Of a stretch of DNA of 64,000 nt, positions 1 to 8,532 are shown piece after piece. The stretch covers positions 264,105 to 328,104 of the forward strand of contig NZ_JAAVKI010000006.1 in assembly GCF_011806525.1 (NCBI RefSeq). The letters are read 5' to 3'. The first letter of the stretch is position 1. Each line of letters opens with the position of its first letter. Below the pieces are notes generated by a model. The model made no database searches. It worked only from the letters and a program-made list of their open reading frames with translations, and was not told the DNA's origin. Source of the stretch: Thalassospira sp. HF15 (GTDB lineage: Bacteria > Pseudomonadota > Alphaproteobacteria > Rhodospirillales > Thalassospiraceae). The position numbers and the translations under genes were made by a program.

Positions 1-22
1 TGTAAGCCACATATTACAAGGC

Positions 23-55
23 GGGCGGCGATTTAATCGTCGCCCTTCTTTGTTT
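23..55 (+). terminator. Terminator-like hairpin before the TRAP permease genes
   Basis: A 10-bp stem (one G-U pair) with a TTA loop, GGGCGGCGAT/ATCGTCGCCC, is followed by a T-rich run. It lies just after an in-frame-looking TAA at 3-5, so it probably follows a gene that ends at the left edge. In TRAP operons that gene is usually the periplasmic solute-binding protein, and a partial terminator after it keeps permease expression lower. The upstream gene is not visible, so this last point is inference. Confidence 0.6.
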
Positions 56-113
56 GTAGGGTTACGTTCTTCGCGGTTGTATTGCCGATTAATCAATTTC
101 TGGCGGCGCATAG

Positions 114-659
114 ATGTTTTCCAGTTTTACCAAATTGCTTGACCGTTTGGGCGGCGGCATTGCCGGCGTTCTCAATCTGATTGGCGGTCTGGCGCTTGTC
201 GCGCTTATTCCGAGTTTTGCGTGGCTTGTTTTTGGCCGCTATGTCCTTAATGAAACGCCGACATGGGTCGAACAGGTTTCACTTATTCTGATTGTGCTGA
301 TTACCTTTCCGGTCGCAGCAGCGGGCATGCGCGACAACAGCCATCTTTCCGTTTCATTCTTCCGCGATGCCCTGCCGCCCAAGATCGCCGCCGTTGTTGC
401 TGCGATCAGCTATGCCGCCATGGCCTGGTTCGGATACTGGATGCTGATTGGCGGGATCGATCTTGTTGCCTTTAACTGGGTCAAGACCATGCCGATCATT
501 CATATTTCCGATGGCTTGCGGTCTGTGCCGATGGCGGTTTGCGGCGCCGGGATCATGTTTTACAGCGTGGTTCATATCCTCAAGATCGTGGCGAACTGGA
601 AAACCATTTCCCAAGCCACCCATTACCATGAAGACATTCTGAACGAGGACGCGAAATAA
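114..659 (+). CDS. TRAP transporter small permease (DctQ family)
   Basis: This is the small integral membrane subunit of a tripartite ATP-independent periplasmic transporter, which partners the large permease to drive sodium- or proton-coupled uptake of an organic acid. The 181 residues hold four hydrophobic segments, and the family-typical stretch FGRYVLNETPTWVEQ follows the first one. The length fits the family. The stop codon is one base before the ATG of the large permease, so the two are co-transcribed. No clear Shine-Dalgarno is visible before the ATG. The downstream uronate dehydrogenase and lactonase genes suggest a hexuronate substrate, which is inference from context. Confidence 0.9.
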   Translation: MFSSFTKLLDRLGGGIAGVLNLIGGLALVALIPSFAWLVFGRYVLNETPTWVEQVSLILIVLITFPVAAAGMRDNSHLSVSFFRDALPPKIAAVVAAISYAAMAWFGYWMLIGGIDLVAFNWVKTMPIIHISDGLRSVPMAVCGAGIMFYSVVHILKIVANWKTISQATHYHEDILNEDAK

Positions 660-660
660 C

Positions 661-1947
661 ATGGGCATGACCATTCTTCTGGGCGTGTTTGCCATTGGTA
701 TCCTGATTGGTATGCCCGTTGCCATCGCACTTGGCATCGCTGCCCTTGGGGCGTTTTTTGTTGAAGGGCTCCCGACCCTGATTGCGTTTCAGCGCATCGG
801 ATCGGGGATTTCGGCCTTTTCGCTTTTGGCCATTCCGTTCTTTATTTTTGCCGGGGAGCTGATGCTTCATGGCGGGATCGCAACGCGGCTGGTGCAATTT
901 GCGACCGCCCTTGTCGGCAGTCGTCGCGGCGGCCTTGGCATTGTGAACGTGTTTTCATCGATGCTGTTTGGCGGTATTTCCGGTTCTGCGGTGGCCGATA
1001 CATCGGCCCTTGGATCGATCCTGATCCCGGTGATGAAAAAGGAAGGCTACCGCGCGGACTATGCCGTCAACGTGACAGTGACATCATCAATTGCCGGGAT
1101 CATGATCCCGCCCAGCCATAACATGATCCTGTATGCGGTCGCGGCCGGCGGCGGCATTTCGATTTCCAAGCTGTTCATGGCCGGGGTTGTTCCGGGCATC
1201 ATCATGTGTGTGTTGCTTGGCCTTGCCACCTGGCTTGTTGCGATCAAGCATGGCTATCCGGCTGAACCATTCCCGGGCTGGGCGGTGGTCTGGCGCACTG
1301 CGGTCCGCGCACTTCCGGGCTTCTTTACCGCCGTCATCATTGTCGGGGGTGTCCTGAGCGGTGTGTTCACCGTTACGGAATCAGGTGCGATTGGTGTCGC
1401 CTATGCGCTGATCATTACCGGACTTGTGTATCGTGAACTTAATTGGGCGGGCTTTGTTGCCGCGGTCAAACAATCGGCCAAAACGACGGCCCTTGTGATG
1501 CTGCTGGTCGGCTGTGCGTCGGCTTATGGCTATATGCTGGCGTTTTATCAGGTGCCGGATGCACTGGCCGAGGCGATTACCGGGATCACCGATAATCCAA
1601 TCATGGTGTTGTTGTTGATCAATGTCATGTTGCTGGTTGCGGGCATGATCATGGATATGGCGGCCCTGATCCTGATTTGTACGCCGATCTTCCTGCCGCT
1701 TGCCATGCAGTTCGGTATGGACCCGATCCAGTTTGGTATGGTCCTGATGATGAATTTGGGACTTGGCCTGTGTACGCCGCCCGTGGGATCTTGCCTGTTT
1801 GTCGGGTGCGCCATTGGCGGGGTGAAAATCGAAAAAGCCGTGCAGTCGATCTGGCCGTTTTATCTGGCGATCCTGACCGCGCTTTTGCTGACAACTTATA
1901 TCCCTGCGGTTTCGTTGACGCTTCCGAACCTTGTGTTCGGCGGGTAA
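661..1947 (+). CDS. TRAP transporter large permease (DctM family)
   Basis: This is the large membrane subunit of the TRAP importer and forms the transport pathway. The 428 residues are almost wholly hydrophobic with about 12 predicted membrane segments. Family features are visible: the FGGISGSAVADTSALGSI stretch near residue 100 and the IMIPPSHNMILYA stretch near 150. The length is normal. It starts one base after the small permease stop and is followed 38 bp later by udh, so a single transcript is likely. Substrate assignment to uronates rests only on the neighbouring genes. Confidence 0.93.
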   Translation: MGMTILLGVFAIGILIGMPVAIALGIAALGAFFVEGLPTLIAFQRIGSGISAFSLLAIPFFIFAGELMLHGGIATRLVQFATALVGSRRGGLGIVNVFSSMLFGGISGSAVADTSALGSILIPVMKKEGYRADYAVNVTVTSSIAGIMIPPSHNMILYAVAAGGGISISKLFMAGVVPGIIMCVLLGLATWLVAIKHGYPAEPFPGWAVVWRTAVRALPGFFTAVIIVGGVLSGVFTVTESGAIGVAYALIITGLVYRELNWAGFVAAVKQSAKTTALVMLLVGCASAYGYMLAFYQVPDALAEAITGITDNPIMVLLLINVMLLVAGMIMDMAALILICTPIFLPLAMQFGMDPIQFGMVLMMNLGLGLCTPPVGSCLFVGCAIGGVKIEKAVQSIWPFYLAILTALLLTTYIPAVSLTLPNLVFGG

Positions 1948-1985
1948 TGGATCGCAGACCAAGATTAGGACCAAAGAGGATAATT

Positions 1986-2780
1986 ATGAAACGTTTGCTG
2001 ATCACCGGTGCCGGTGGAAACCTTGGCAAGATCTGCCGCGAAGGGCTTAAGGGCTATGCCGATGTCATTCGCCTGTCTGACATTTCACCGATGGACCCGG
2101 CAGGCCCGAACGAGGAAGTCGTGCAATGCGATCTGTCTGACCGGGCAGCGGTGATTGAGCTGACCAAGGATGTTGACGGCATCATTCATCTCGGCGGCAT
2201 TTCGATTGAGGCGGCCTTTGATGATCTGCTGCAGGCCAATCTGGCAGGCACCTATAACCTGTATGAAGGTGCCCGTCAGAACGGGGTCGGACGGATCATG
2301 TTTGCCAGCTCCAACCACGCGATTGGTTTCCACAAGCGCACCACCAGACTTGACGATACGTCCGAACAGCGCCCAGACAGCCTGTATGGCGTGACCAAAT
2401 GTTACGGCGAAGCGATGGCAAGCTACTATTTCGACAAGTTCGATGTTGAAACCGTTTCGCTGCGCATCGGCTCGTGCTTTGAAAAGCCAAAGGATCGCCG
2501 CATGCTGTCCACCTGGATGAGCCCGCGTGATTTCATCTCCCTGATGAAGGCGATTTTTGATGCCCCGATGACGGGGCACCTTGTTATGTACGGGGTTTCG
2601 GACAACAAGTCCAAATGGTGGAGCAACGATCACGCCGACTTCCTCGGCTGGAAACCGAAAGACAGTTCCGAACAATTCCGTGCCGAGATCGAGGCTGCTT
2701 TCCCGCCCGAAGATCGCCATGACCCGGCTGTGATCTATCAGGGCGGTGGCTTTGCCGCCAAGGGGCATTTCGAAGACTGA
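1986..2780 (+). CDS. udh: Uronate dehydrogenase
   Basis: NAD-dependent enzyme that oxidises D-glucuronate or D-galacturonate to the corresponding aldarolactone, the first step of the oxidative uronate pathway. The 264-residue protein begins with a Rossmann motif (TGAGGNLG, residues 7-14) and has the extended-SDR catalytic pair Tyr134/Lys138 in YGVTK. The segments DPAGPNEE, HLGGIS, RIGSC and FLGWKPKD match what I recall of Agrobacterium Udh. The ATG at 1986 follows AAAGAGGATAATT and gives the expected N-terminus; the longer upstream reading is out of family. A gene for the transporter lies directly upstream and a lactonase downstream. Confidence 0.9.
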   Translation: MKRLLITGAGGNLGKICREGLKGYADVIRLSDISPMDPAGPNEEVVQCDLSDRAAVIELTKDVDGIIHLGGISIEAAFDDLLQANLAGTYNLYEGARQNGVGRIMFASSNHAIGFHKRTTRLDDTSEQRPDSLYGVTKCYGEAMASYYFDKFDVETVSLRIGSCFEKPKDRRMLSTWMSPRDFISLMKAIFDAPMTGHLVMYGVSDNKSKWWSNDHADFLGWKPKDSSEQFRAEIEAAFPPEDRHDPAVIYQGGGFAAKGHFED

Positions 2781-2813
2781 TTACCGTTCCAAGTATCAGA
2801 AACATATACTTAC

Positions 2814-2846
2814 AAGGGCCTGCTGTTGCAGGCCCTTTTGCTTTTT
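2814..2846 (+). terminator. Rho-independent terminator after udh
   Basis: A perfect 8-bp GC-rich stem, GGGCCTGC/GCAGGCCC, with a TGTT loop is followed by TTTTGCTTTTT. It ends the TRAP-udh transcript. Confidence 0.85.
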
Positions 2847-3147
2847 GCATTGAAGAATGATCGGGGTCGTTTATCCGCATAAACGATCTTGAGATCGATC
2901 TTCATCGACCGGTACACCTGATAATGTTGATGGATTTTATTCCGGTAATGCGATGGCATTCGTGATTTCAGAATGTCTAAATTGCGGATGTTTGTCACAA
3001 TCATCATATTAAATGACTTTTCAAAAAGCCTCTTTCCGGCTAGCTATAAAAGTTCATGAAAGTGATCGCGTCGGGCGGTTTGCCGCGATAAGAATGGTCA
3101 TACAATTACAAGGCGGTAAACAGCCGCACCGTGATCAGGGAGAAACC
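2847..3147 (+). other. Promoter region of the SMP-30 lactonase gene
   Basis: This AT-rich stretch separates the udh terminator from the lactonase start and holds no convincing gene. A reading frame extends the lactonase upstream to 3013, but that extension has no family similarity and the better start lies at 3148. I see no certain promoter hexamers. Confidence 0.4.
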
Positions 3148-4038
3148 ATGTCGAACGTCAAAACTGTTTTGCCAAACCTGCGATGCACATTGGGCGAAGG
3201 TCCGCATTGGGATGCCGAAGATGGTGTCTTGTACTGGGTCGATATCGTCGGCAAGACGGCTTATGCGCTGCGTCCTGATCAGGGCGGCTCGCGCAGTTGG
3301 ATGTTTGATCAGCCGGTGGCGGCCATTGTGCCGCGCCAAAAGGGCGGGCTTTTGGTTGCCCTTGCTGACGGGCTGGCCTTCCTTGATCCGGAAAGTGGCA
3401 AAACCACCCCGTTTGTCGCACCTGATGCTGATCATCCCGGCAACAGATCGAACGAAAGCCGTGTCGACCCGATGGGGCGTTTCTGGCATGGCACCATGCA
3501 AAACAATATCGGGCCAAACGGCGAAGATCTGCCGGTCACCGTTTCAACCGGGACGCTGAATTGTGTCGGTGCGGATGGCGAGGCCACCCGGTTTGGCGAG
3601 AACATCGGGATTTCCAATACGTTGTTGTGGTCGGCAGATGGCACAAAAATGTTCTTTGGCGATACCATCAAGAATACGCTTGATGTCTATGACTTCGACA
3701 TGGAAACCGGCGTGCCATCCAACCCGAAGGTATTCTTTGGCCCGCAGGATCGCGGCAATATGGATGGTTCGGCGATGGATGCCGATGGCTATATCTGGAA
3801 TGCGCGCTGGGGTGGGGGATGTTTGATGCGCTTTGCACCGGATGGCAGCGTTGATCGGGTGATTGAATTGCCCGTGACCCAGCCGACCAGCTGCGTGTTT
3901 GGTGGGCCGGATCTTAAAACCCTTTATATCACCTCGGCCGCGGTCGGGTTGGAAGACAATGGCAATGACCTTGAAGGCGCACTTCTGTCAATTCAGACAG
4001 ACGTTGCCGGCCAGCCGTGCCACCGTTTTGCCGGCTAA
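3148..4038 (+). CDS. SMP-30/gluconolactonase family lactonase
   Basis: Predicted metal-dependent sugar lactonase of the six-bladed beta-propeller SMP-30 family. Beside uronate dehydrogenase it plausibly hydrolyses the aldarolactone that Udh produces; that role is inference. The 296-residue protein starts with the family N-terminus containing TLGEGPHWD (metal ligand Glu17). Later it shows NRSNESRVDPMGRFW, the ISNTLLWS asparagine and the MDGSAMDADGYIW aspartate, which are the usual ligand positions. The ATG at 3148 has CAGGGAGA upstream. A start at 3013 would add 45 residues without similarity to the family. The gene has its own upstream region and is probably transcribed separately from udh. 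Confidence 0.85.
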   Translation: MSNVKTVLPNLRCTLGEGPHWDAEDGVLYWVDIVGKTAYALRPDQGGSRSWMFDQPVAAIVPRQKGGLLVALADGLAFLDPESGKTTPFVAPDADHPGNRSNESRVDPMGRFWHGTMQNNIGPNGEDLPVTVSTGTLNCVGADGEATRFGENIGISNTLLWSADGTKMFFGDTIKNTLDVYDFDMETGVPSNPKVFFGPQDRGNMDGSAMDADGYIWNARWGGGCLMRFAPDGSVDRVIELPVTQPTSCVFGGPDLKTLYITSAAVGLEDNGNDLEGALLSIQTDVAGQPCHRFAG

Positions 4039-4163
4039 AGCGACTTTAGCTTGTCAATAATCGGGCAGGACGGCTGATTTGCCCATTTTTGGCCTTGGTT
4101 TTCAGTATGTTTGGCGTCACCATTATCGGGTTACCAAAAAAATACGAGCAAACCGGGGTTAAA

Positions 4164-5738
4164 ATGAAACCTGCAACCGCCACAACCATGTGGGCAAGGG
4201 CAATGATTGTCCTGGGCATGGTCGGGATATTGTCGGGCTGTGCCGCCCTGCAGCCGCCTGGCGAAAGTGTCACCGGATCGGTCAGTTATCGCGAACGCAT
4301 CGCCCTTTCGCCCGACAATACGTTTTTGGTCGTGCGACTGCTTGATGTGTCGCGCGCCGATGCACCGTCCGTTGAAATTGCCGCCTTGCGTCAACCGGTC
4401 GCCAATCCGCCGATGGTTTTTATCCTGCCCTACGATCCGGCTGACATTGACCCGCGCCACAGCTATGCGGTGGAAGCGAAAATCGTCACGGCCAAGGGCG
4501 ATCTTCTGTTTCGCAATGATCAAAGCTACCCGGTTCTGACTCGCGATGCGCCAAGCGATGTCGACATCATTGTTCGCAAAATTGCCCGCACGCAGGGAGA
4601 CAGTGCCAACAAGAAGAACACTTCGGGGATTGCCAATGATATTGCCGCCATCGATGCCAAGCTGACCGGCATGCGTGTCATCCCCGGCCAATATTCCGCA
4701 TCCGATCATACCGTAACCTACAAGGCCTATGTCACGTCGGACGGGCAACCGGTTCTGGTCGATGAGCATCGCGATCTTGGCGATTACGGATCAAGCGACG
4801 TCAAATTCTATTACCGAAATGGAAAGCTGCTGCGCTTTGCCGAGGAAGCAAAACGCATCAATTACGGTGGCGCGGATGATGACACGCCATTGCAATACAC
4901 GCTGATCCTTGATTTTGAAAAAGGTCGTTTTTCATCGGGCAGCAAAATTGTCAACGGTACCGCCAGCCAACCTGATGAACATGAAATCAGCGGCGCACAG
5001 TCGCAAAGCAAGGTGGCGCTCAGCCGGATCGATGCAATGTTAAGCCAGCTTGGCAGCAGCCCGGAACCACGGCGAGGACCGGAATTGTTTGTCTGTGATG
5101 ATCAAAGCCGCTTTGCCGTGACCTTTGATCAGCATACCAAGCGCGCCATTGTCGAATTTCGCGGTCGCGAACCGATCAGTCTGGCGCAAATGCCGACCGG
5201 ATCGGGATATGGCTATGGCAATGAAATGTATGAATTGCGTGGCAAGGGCGCAGACGCGGTCTGGTCGACCCCGTCGGGGGATTTCCATTGCGCGGTTTCG
5301 CCCATGCCAGCCGAGGCAGCCGGTCTTGCCCTTGCGCCCGGGGAATTCCCGGTGGTCTCGGTTGCAGAACTCAAGGCCGAGGGCGGCGGGGTCTGGACGC
5401 AATACTTCGATGACTTGATGCCGGCCATCACGGCCTGCCTTGCCAAGAACCCCGGTGATCTGGTTTCTGTGCTGAAAGCCTGGCCGATGAACCATGGCAT
5501 GATCGGGGTAAGGACCATCAACGGCAACGGTGGGCGCTATGATTGTCTTGTGCCATCCGATGGCATGGGAACGGCCCATACCGAACTGGTTGAAACCACC
5601 ACCAACATTCTGCCCGGTGAGGACATTGTACGCTTTACCCCCGCCAGTGGAGCCTATCCGGCAGGGGACTGTTTTTCCCATGAACGCCTTGAGCAAAAGG
5701 GCGTATTTATTGGCTGGTTATCTGAAAAAAACTGCTGA
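4164..5738 (+). CDS. YbaY/MliC two-domain lipoprotein
   Basis: Predicted secreted lipoprotein of 524 residues. The start at 4164 gives a clean lipoprotein signal peptide with lipobox LSGC (Cys26). Residues about 36-140 (SVTGSVSYRERIAL through VDIIVRKI) look like a YbaY/YscW-type lipoprotein domain. Residues about 308-378 resemble the MliC lysozyme-inhibitor fold, with Cys311 (FVCDDQ) and Cys376 (FHCAV) placed to form the usual disulfide and a SGYGYGNEMYELRGKG segment matching the MliC core. The region between them (150-300) is unassigned. A role in envelope protection against c-type lysozyme is inference from the MliC-like part. The gene stands alone, with a strong terminator behind it. Confidence 0.7.
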   Translation: MKPATATTMWARAMIVLGMVGILSGCAALQPPGESVTGSVSYRERIALSPDNTFLVVRLLDVSRADAPSVEIAALRQPVANPPMVFILPYDPADIDPRHSYAVEAKIVTAKGDLLFRNDQSYPVLTRDAPSDVDIIVRKIARTQGDSANKKNTSGIANDIAAIDAKLTGMRVIPGQYSASDHTVTYKAYVTSDGQPVLVDEHRDLGDYGSSDVKFYYRNGKLLRFAEEAKRINYGGADDDTPLQYTLILDFEKGRFSSGSKIVNGTASQPDEHEISGAQSQSKVALSRIDAMLSQLGSSPEPRRGPELFVCDDQSRFAVTFDQHTKRAIVEFRGREPISLAQMPTGSGYGYGNEMYELRGKGADAVWSTPSGDFHCAVSPMPAEAAGLALAPGEFPVVSVAELKAEGGGVWTQYFDDLMPAITACLAKNPGDLVSVLKAWPMNHGMIGVRTINGNGGRYDCLVPSDGMGTAHTELVETTTNILPGEDIVRFTPASGAYPAGDCFSHERLEQKGVFIGWLSEKNC

Positions 5739-5763
5739 TCTTTTGAGCAAAACATGCAGAAAC

Positions 5764-5798
5764 AAAATCCCGGCCAGGGTAACCTGGCCGGGATTTTT
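5764..5798. terminator. Bidirectional terminator
   Basis: A long perfect stem (AAATCCCGGCCAGG, loop GTAA, then the complement) is flanked by A- and T-runs on either side. It serves both the lipoprotein gene on the plus strand and the GNAT gene on the minus strand. Confidence 0.9.
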
Positions 5799-5816
5799 CT
5801 TGGTTGTTTTAATGTC

Positions 5817-6323
5817 CTAGTGGATCATGGCCCCGGTGGCACTCAGCATGCCGGTTGATCCGCTAAGCACATCGCCATTGCCAAGATGGATCGCCTGGAA
5901 CCGGTGGCGATCAAAATGACCGGGCATCAAAAGCCCGCTTGCAGGTTCGCTGTGAAAGCCAAAGCGTGCGTAGTAATCCGGATCGCCGACCAGAAGAACC
6001 GACCGGTGACCTGCCGCCTGTGCTGCATTGAGTGCGGCATAAACCAAACCCGCCCCGACACCGGACCCGTTATAGATCTTGTCGACCGCAAGCGGTCCAA
6101 GCAGCAACGCATCGCCAGCATTGCCCGCGTTGACGTTCCACAACCGGACGGTGCCGATCATGTGTTTGCCTTCAAAGGCGACAAACGCAAGACCATCCGC
6201 TGGAAGCCGATTGCGGCGCAGGATTTCAGACGATTTCTGAAAGCGCGCCTGTCCCATGACGCGATCAAGCAGCTGTTCGCGCTCAAAGTGGTCAAACTGC
6301 CTTTCGCGATCAATCGTGATCAT
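5817..6323 (-). CDS. GNAT family N-acetyltransferase
   Basis: Predicted acetyl-CoA-dependent acyltransferase of 168 residues, close to the YhbS-like group. The acetyl-CoA loop region reads LGPLAVDKIYNGSGVGAGLV (about residues 75-95), and VLLVGDPDYYARFGF is the typical YhbS-like C-terminal stretch. It lies 23 bp downstream of the ornithine/lysine decarboxylase gene on the same strand, so the two probably form one transcript. That pairing suggests a small amine or amino acid substrate related to polyamine metabolism, but nothing in the sequence proves it. Confidence 0.8.
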   Translation of the reverse strand: MITIDRERQFDHFEREQLLDRVMGQARFQKSSEILRRNRLPADGLAFVAFEGKHMIGTVRLWNVNAGNAGDALLLGPLAVDKIYNGSGVGAGLVYAALNAAQAAGHRSVLLVGDPDYYARFGFHSEPASGLLMPGHFDRHRFQAIHLGNGDVLSGSTGMLSATGAMIH

Positions 6324-6346
6324 TGGCCTGTCTTTCCCGAACGGGG

Positions 6347-7480
6347 TCAGATGACATAGGCGGCAAGCGGCGAGAAGCCGTTGAACGCCACGGATGCATA
6401 AGTGGTGGTGTAGGCACCGGTTGCCTCGATCAGAACCTCGTCGCCGATGGTCAAAGAGATCGGCAGGTCATACGGGGTCTTTTCATAAAGTACATCGGCT
6501 GAATCACAGGTCGGACCGGCCAGAACGCACGGGGCAACGTCGCCGCCATCATGGATGGTCGTGATCGGATAGCGGATGGCTTCGTCCATGGTTTCGGCAA
6601 GGCCACCGAATTTACCGATATCAAGGTAAACCCAGCGCACCGGATCATCGGCATGCTTGCGCGAAATCAGGACAACCTCGGCTTTGATCACGCCTGCATC
6701 ACCGACCATGCCACGGCCGGGTTCGATGATGGTTTCGGGCATGTGGTTGCCAAAGTGGTTGTGAAGCGCGTCAACAATCGCCGCACCGTATGCTTCGGTT
6801 GCCGGAATGTCGCGCAGGTAACGGGTCGGGAAGCCCCCACCCATATTGACCATGCGAAGATGAATGCCTTTTTCCGCCAGGGTGCGGAAGATCGAGGATG
6901 CCTCGGAAAGGGCGGTATCCCATGCGTCAAGGTTGCACTGCTGCGACCCAACGTGGAACGACACGCCATAGGCATCCAGACCCATGTGATGGGCATGCTC
7001 AAGAACTTCAAGCGCCATGGACGGCGCGCAGCCGAATTTGCGCGACAGCGGCCATTCTGCGCCAACGCCGTCGGTCAGGATGCGGCAGAAAACCTGCGCA
7101 CCCGGTGCGACACGGGCGATTTTTTCGACTTCTTCGACGCAATCAACCGCATAAAGGCGCACACCAAGTTCAAAGGCGCGTGCAATGTCGCGTTCTTTTT
7201 TAATCGTGTTGCCAAATGAAATACGGTCCGGGCTTGCGCCGGCTGCCATCGCCATTTCGATTTCCGGGACGGATGCGGTGTCAAAGTTGCTGCCAAGATC
7301 GGCCAGCAGGCTCAGAACTTCCGGTGCCGGGTTTGCCTTGACGGCATAGAAAATGCGCGAGCTCGGCAGTGCACGGGTAAAGGTCTCGTAGTTGCGCTGA
7401 ACAACGTCGAGGTCAACAACAAGGCACGGGCCTTCCGGGCGGTTCTGTGCCAGAAAATCAATAATACGCTGAGTTGCCAT
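6347..7480 (-). CDS. Ornithine/lysine decarboxylase, type III PLP fold
   Basis: PLP-dependent decarboxylase that converts ornithine to putrescine (and possibly lysine to cadaverine), entering polyamine synthesis. The 377-residue protein has the PLP lysine in FYAVKANP (Lys48), the glycine-rich phosphate-binding stretch VNMGGGFPTRY, the EPGRGMVGDAG motif and the substrate cysteine in AGPTCDSADVLYE. I place the start at 7480 because GGAGAACGCCCC precedes that ATG and it gives the standard N-terminus (MATQRIIDFL). The extended frame up to 7642 adds a stretch without similarity. It heads an operon with the GNAT gene and has an unusually long upstream region. Confidence 0.92.
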   Translation of the reverse strand: MATQRIIDFLAQNRPEGPCLVVDLDVVQRNYETFTRALPSSRIFYAVKANPAPEVLSLLADLGSNFDTASVPEIEMAMAAGASPDRISFGNTIKKERDIARAFELGVRLYAVDCVEEVEKIARVAPGAQVFCRILTDGVGAEWPLSRKFGCAPSMALEVLEHAHHMGLDAYGVSFHVGSQQCNLDAWDTALSEASSIFRTLAEKGIHLRMVNMGGGFPTRYLRDIPATEAYGAAIVDALHNHFGNHMPETIIEPGRGMVGDAGVIKAEVVLISRKHADDPVRWVYLDIGKFGGLAETMDEAIRYPITTIHDGGDVAPCVLAGPTCDSADVLYEKTPYDLPISLTIGDEVLIEATGAYTTTYASVAFNGFSPLAAYVI

Positions 7481-8117
7481 TGGGGCGTTCTCCCATTCCA
7501 CGATATGGCAGCGTGCATGTACCTGATGCGCGCGCGCGGTGGAGGCGCGATGACGCGGACTACCTGCATGCTGTTTAGCCCCGGGGCCAACCGGAACTTG
7601 CGAAGTCTGCCTCGCTATGGAATGGGATTTCCCGTTCCGCACGTGGGCAATGATGGTGTGCCTCTTTAGTGTCGGTGGATTTGGACGCCACCTGAGACCA
7701 AAAAAGCCCTACACCGTCGTTGCTTTAAGTGTATCCCCCAGAGAACCGAAAGGGTTCCAGATTGGGACCACCACAGGCACGTGCGACTTTGGGCAAGCCG
7801 GGATTTACGCCCATTGCTTTTCGCGCGCAAGTAAAATTTTCATGCGTTTTGTCGTGAAACAATCGCAGGATCGTCGAAGAAGTCATGCCGCGACGCAAAA
7901 AATGGCGCGAATGGCCGCGTTCAGGATTTGCAACTGGTTCAGTTGGCAGGTTTTGGTATGGGGCAATGCAATTTGCGCATAAGTTGAACAGGGTTTTGAA
8001 GGCGATTGACGCTTTTGGACGGGCGGTGTAGCCCTTGGTCCATACATTCATTCAAGCGCGTTTTCGCCGCGTCCCGTGGCGCGTTGCATTCTTGCGCCAC
8101 CCAGTCAGGAAATTCTT
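7481..8117 (-). other. Long leader/intergenic region upstream of the ornithine decarboxylase
   Basis: About 640 bp lie between the decarboxylase start and the divergent DUF3830 gene with no convincing gene. Several short hairpins are visible, for example GAACC-GAAAG-GGTTC (7743-7757) and GGTGG...CCACC (7674-7692). Alphaproteobacterial ornithine decarboxylase genes often carry a structured 'speF' leader RNA. The location fits, but I cannot match the consensus from memory. The region must also hold both divergent promoters. Confidence 0.35.
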
Positions 8118-8531
8118 ATGTCCAATATCAAAATCACCGCCGGTCCCTTCACTTTTGACGGTGTTCTGGAAATCGAAAAGGCGCCGCATACCTGCAAGGC
8201 GTTCCTCGACCGCATGCCGTTTGAAAGCAAGGCGGTCCATGTCCGCTGGAGCGGCGAGGGTGTCTGGATGCCGCTCGGCGATTATCAGTTCGGTGTGGAT
8301 TATGAAAACCACACCAGCTTCCCGGCCCCCGGCCAGATCATTCTCTATCCCGGCGGCATCAGCGAAACCGAAATTCTGTTGGCTTACGGTGGCGTTCATT
8401 TCGCCTCCAAGGTCGGCCAGCTTGCCGGCAACCATTTCATCACCGTCACCAGCAACCTCGAAGACCTCGAAAAGCTTGGCAAGATGACGCTGTGGGAAGG
8501 CGCACAGCCGATCAAGTTCGAGCTAAGTTGA
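8118..8531 (+). CDS. DUF3830 family (cyclophilin-like fold) protein
   Basis: A 137-residue protein of the DUF3830 family, whose members have a cyclophilin-like fold and unknown function. The family hallmarks ITAGPFTFDGVLE at the start, HVRWSGEGVWMPLG in the middle and LAYGGVHFASKVGQLAGNHF near the end are present. The ATG at 8118 has CAGGA seven bases upstream; the frame continues 42 bp farther without support. DUF3830 genes often sit beside amidohydrolase or hydantoinase genes, which would fit the catabolic profile here, but no such gene is adjacent. It converges with the nuclease-like gene, with one base between the stops. Confidence 0.8.
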   Translation: MSNIKITAGPFTFDGVLEIEKAPHTCKAFLDRMPFESKAVHVRWSGEGVWMPLGDYQFGVDYENHTSFPAPGQIILYPGGISETEILLAYGGVHFASKVGQLAGNHFITVTSNLEDLEKLGKMTLWEGAQPIKFELS

Positions 8532-8532
8532 T

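Noticed and set aside
7725..8051. A 108-codon minus-strand frame upstream of the ornithine decarboxylase gene, considered as a leader peptide or small gene
   Set aside because: No convincing ribosome-binding site and no recognisable feature; the region is better explained as a leader and divergent promoter.
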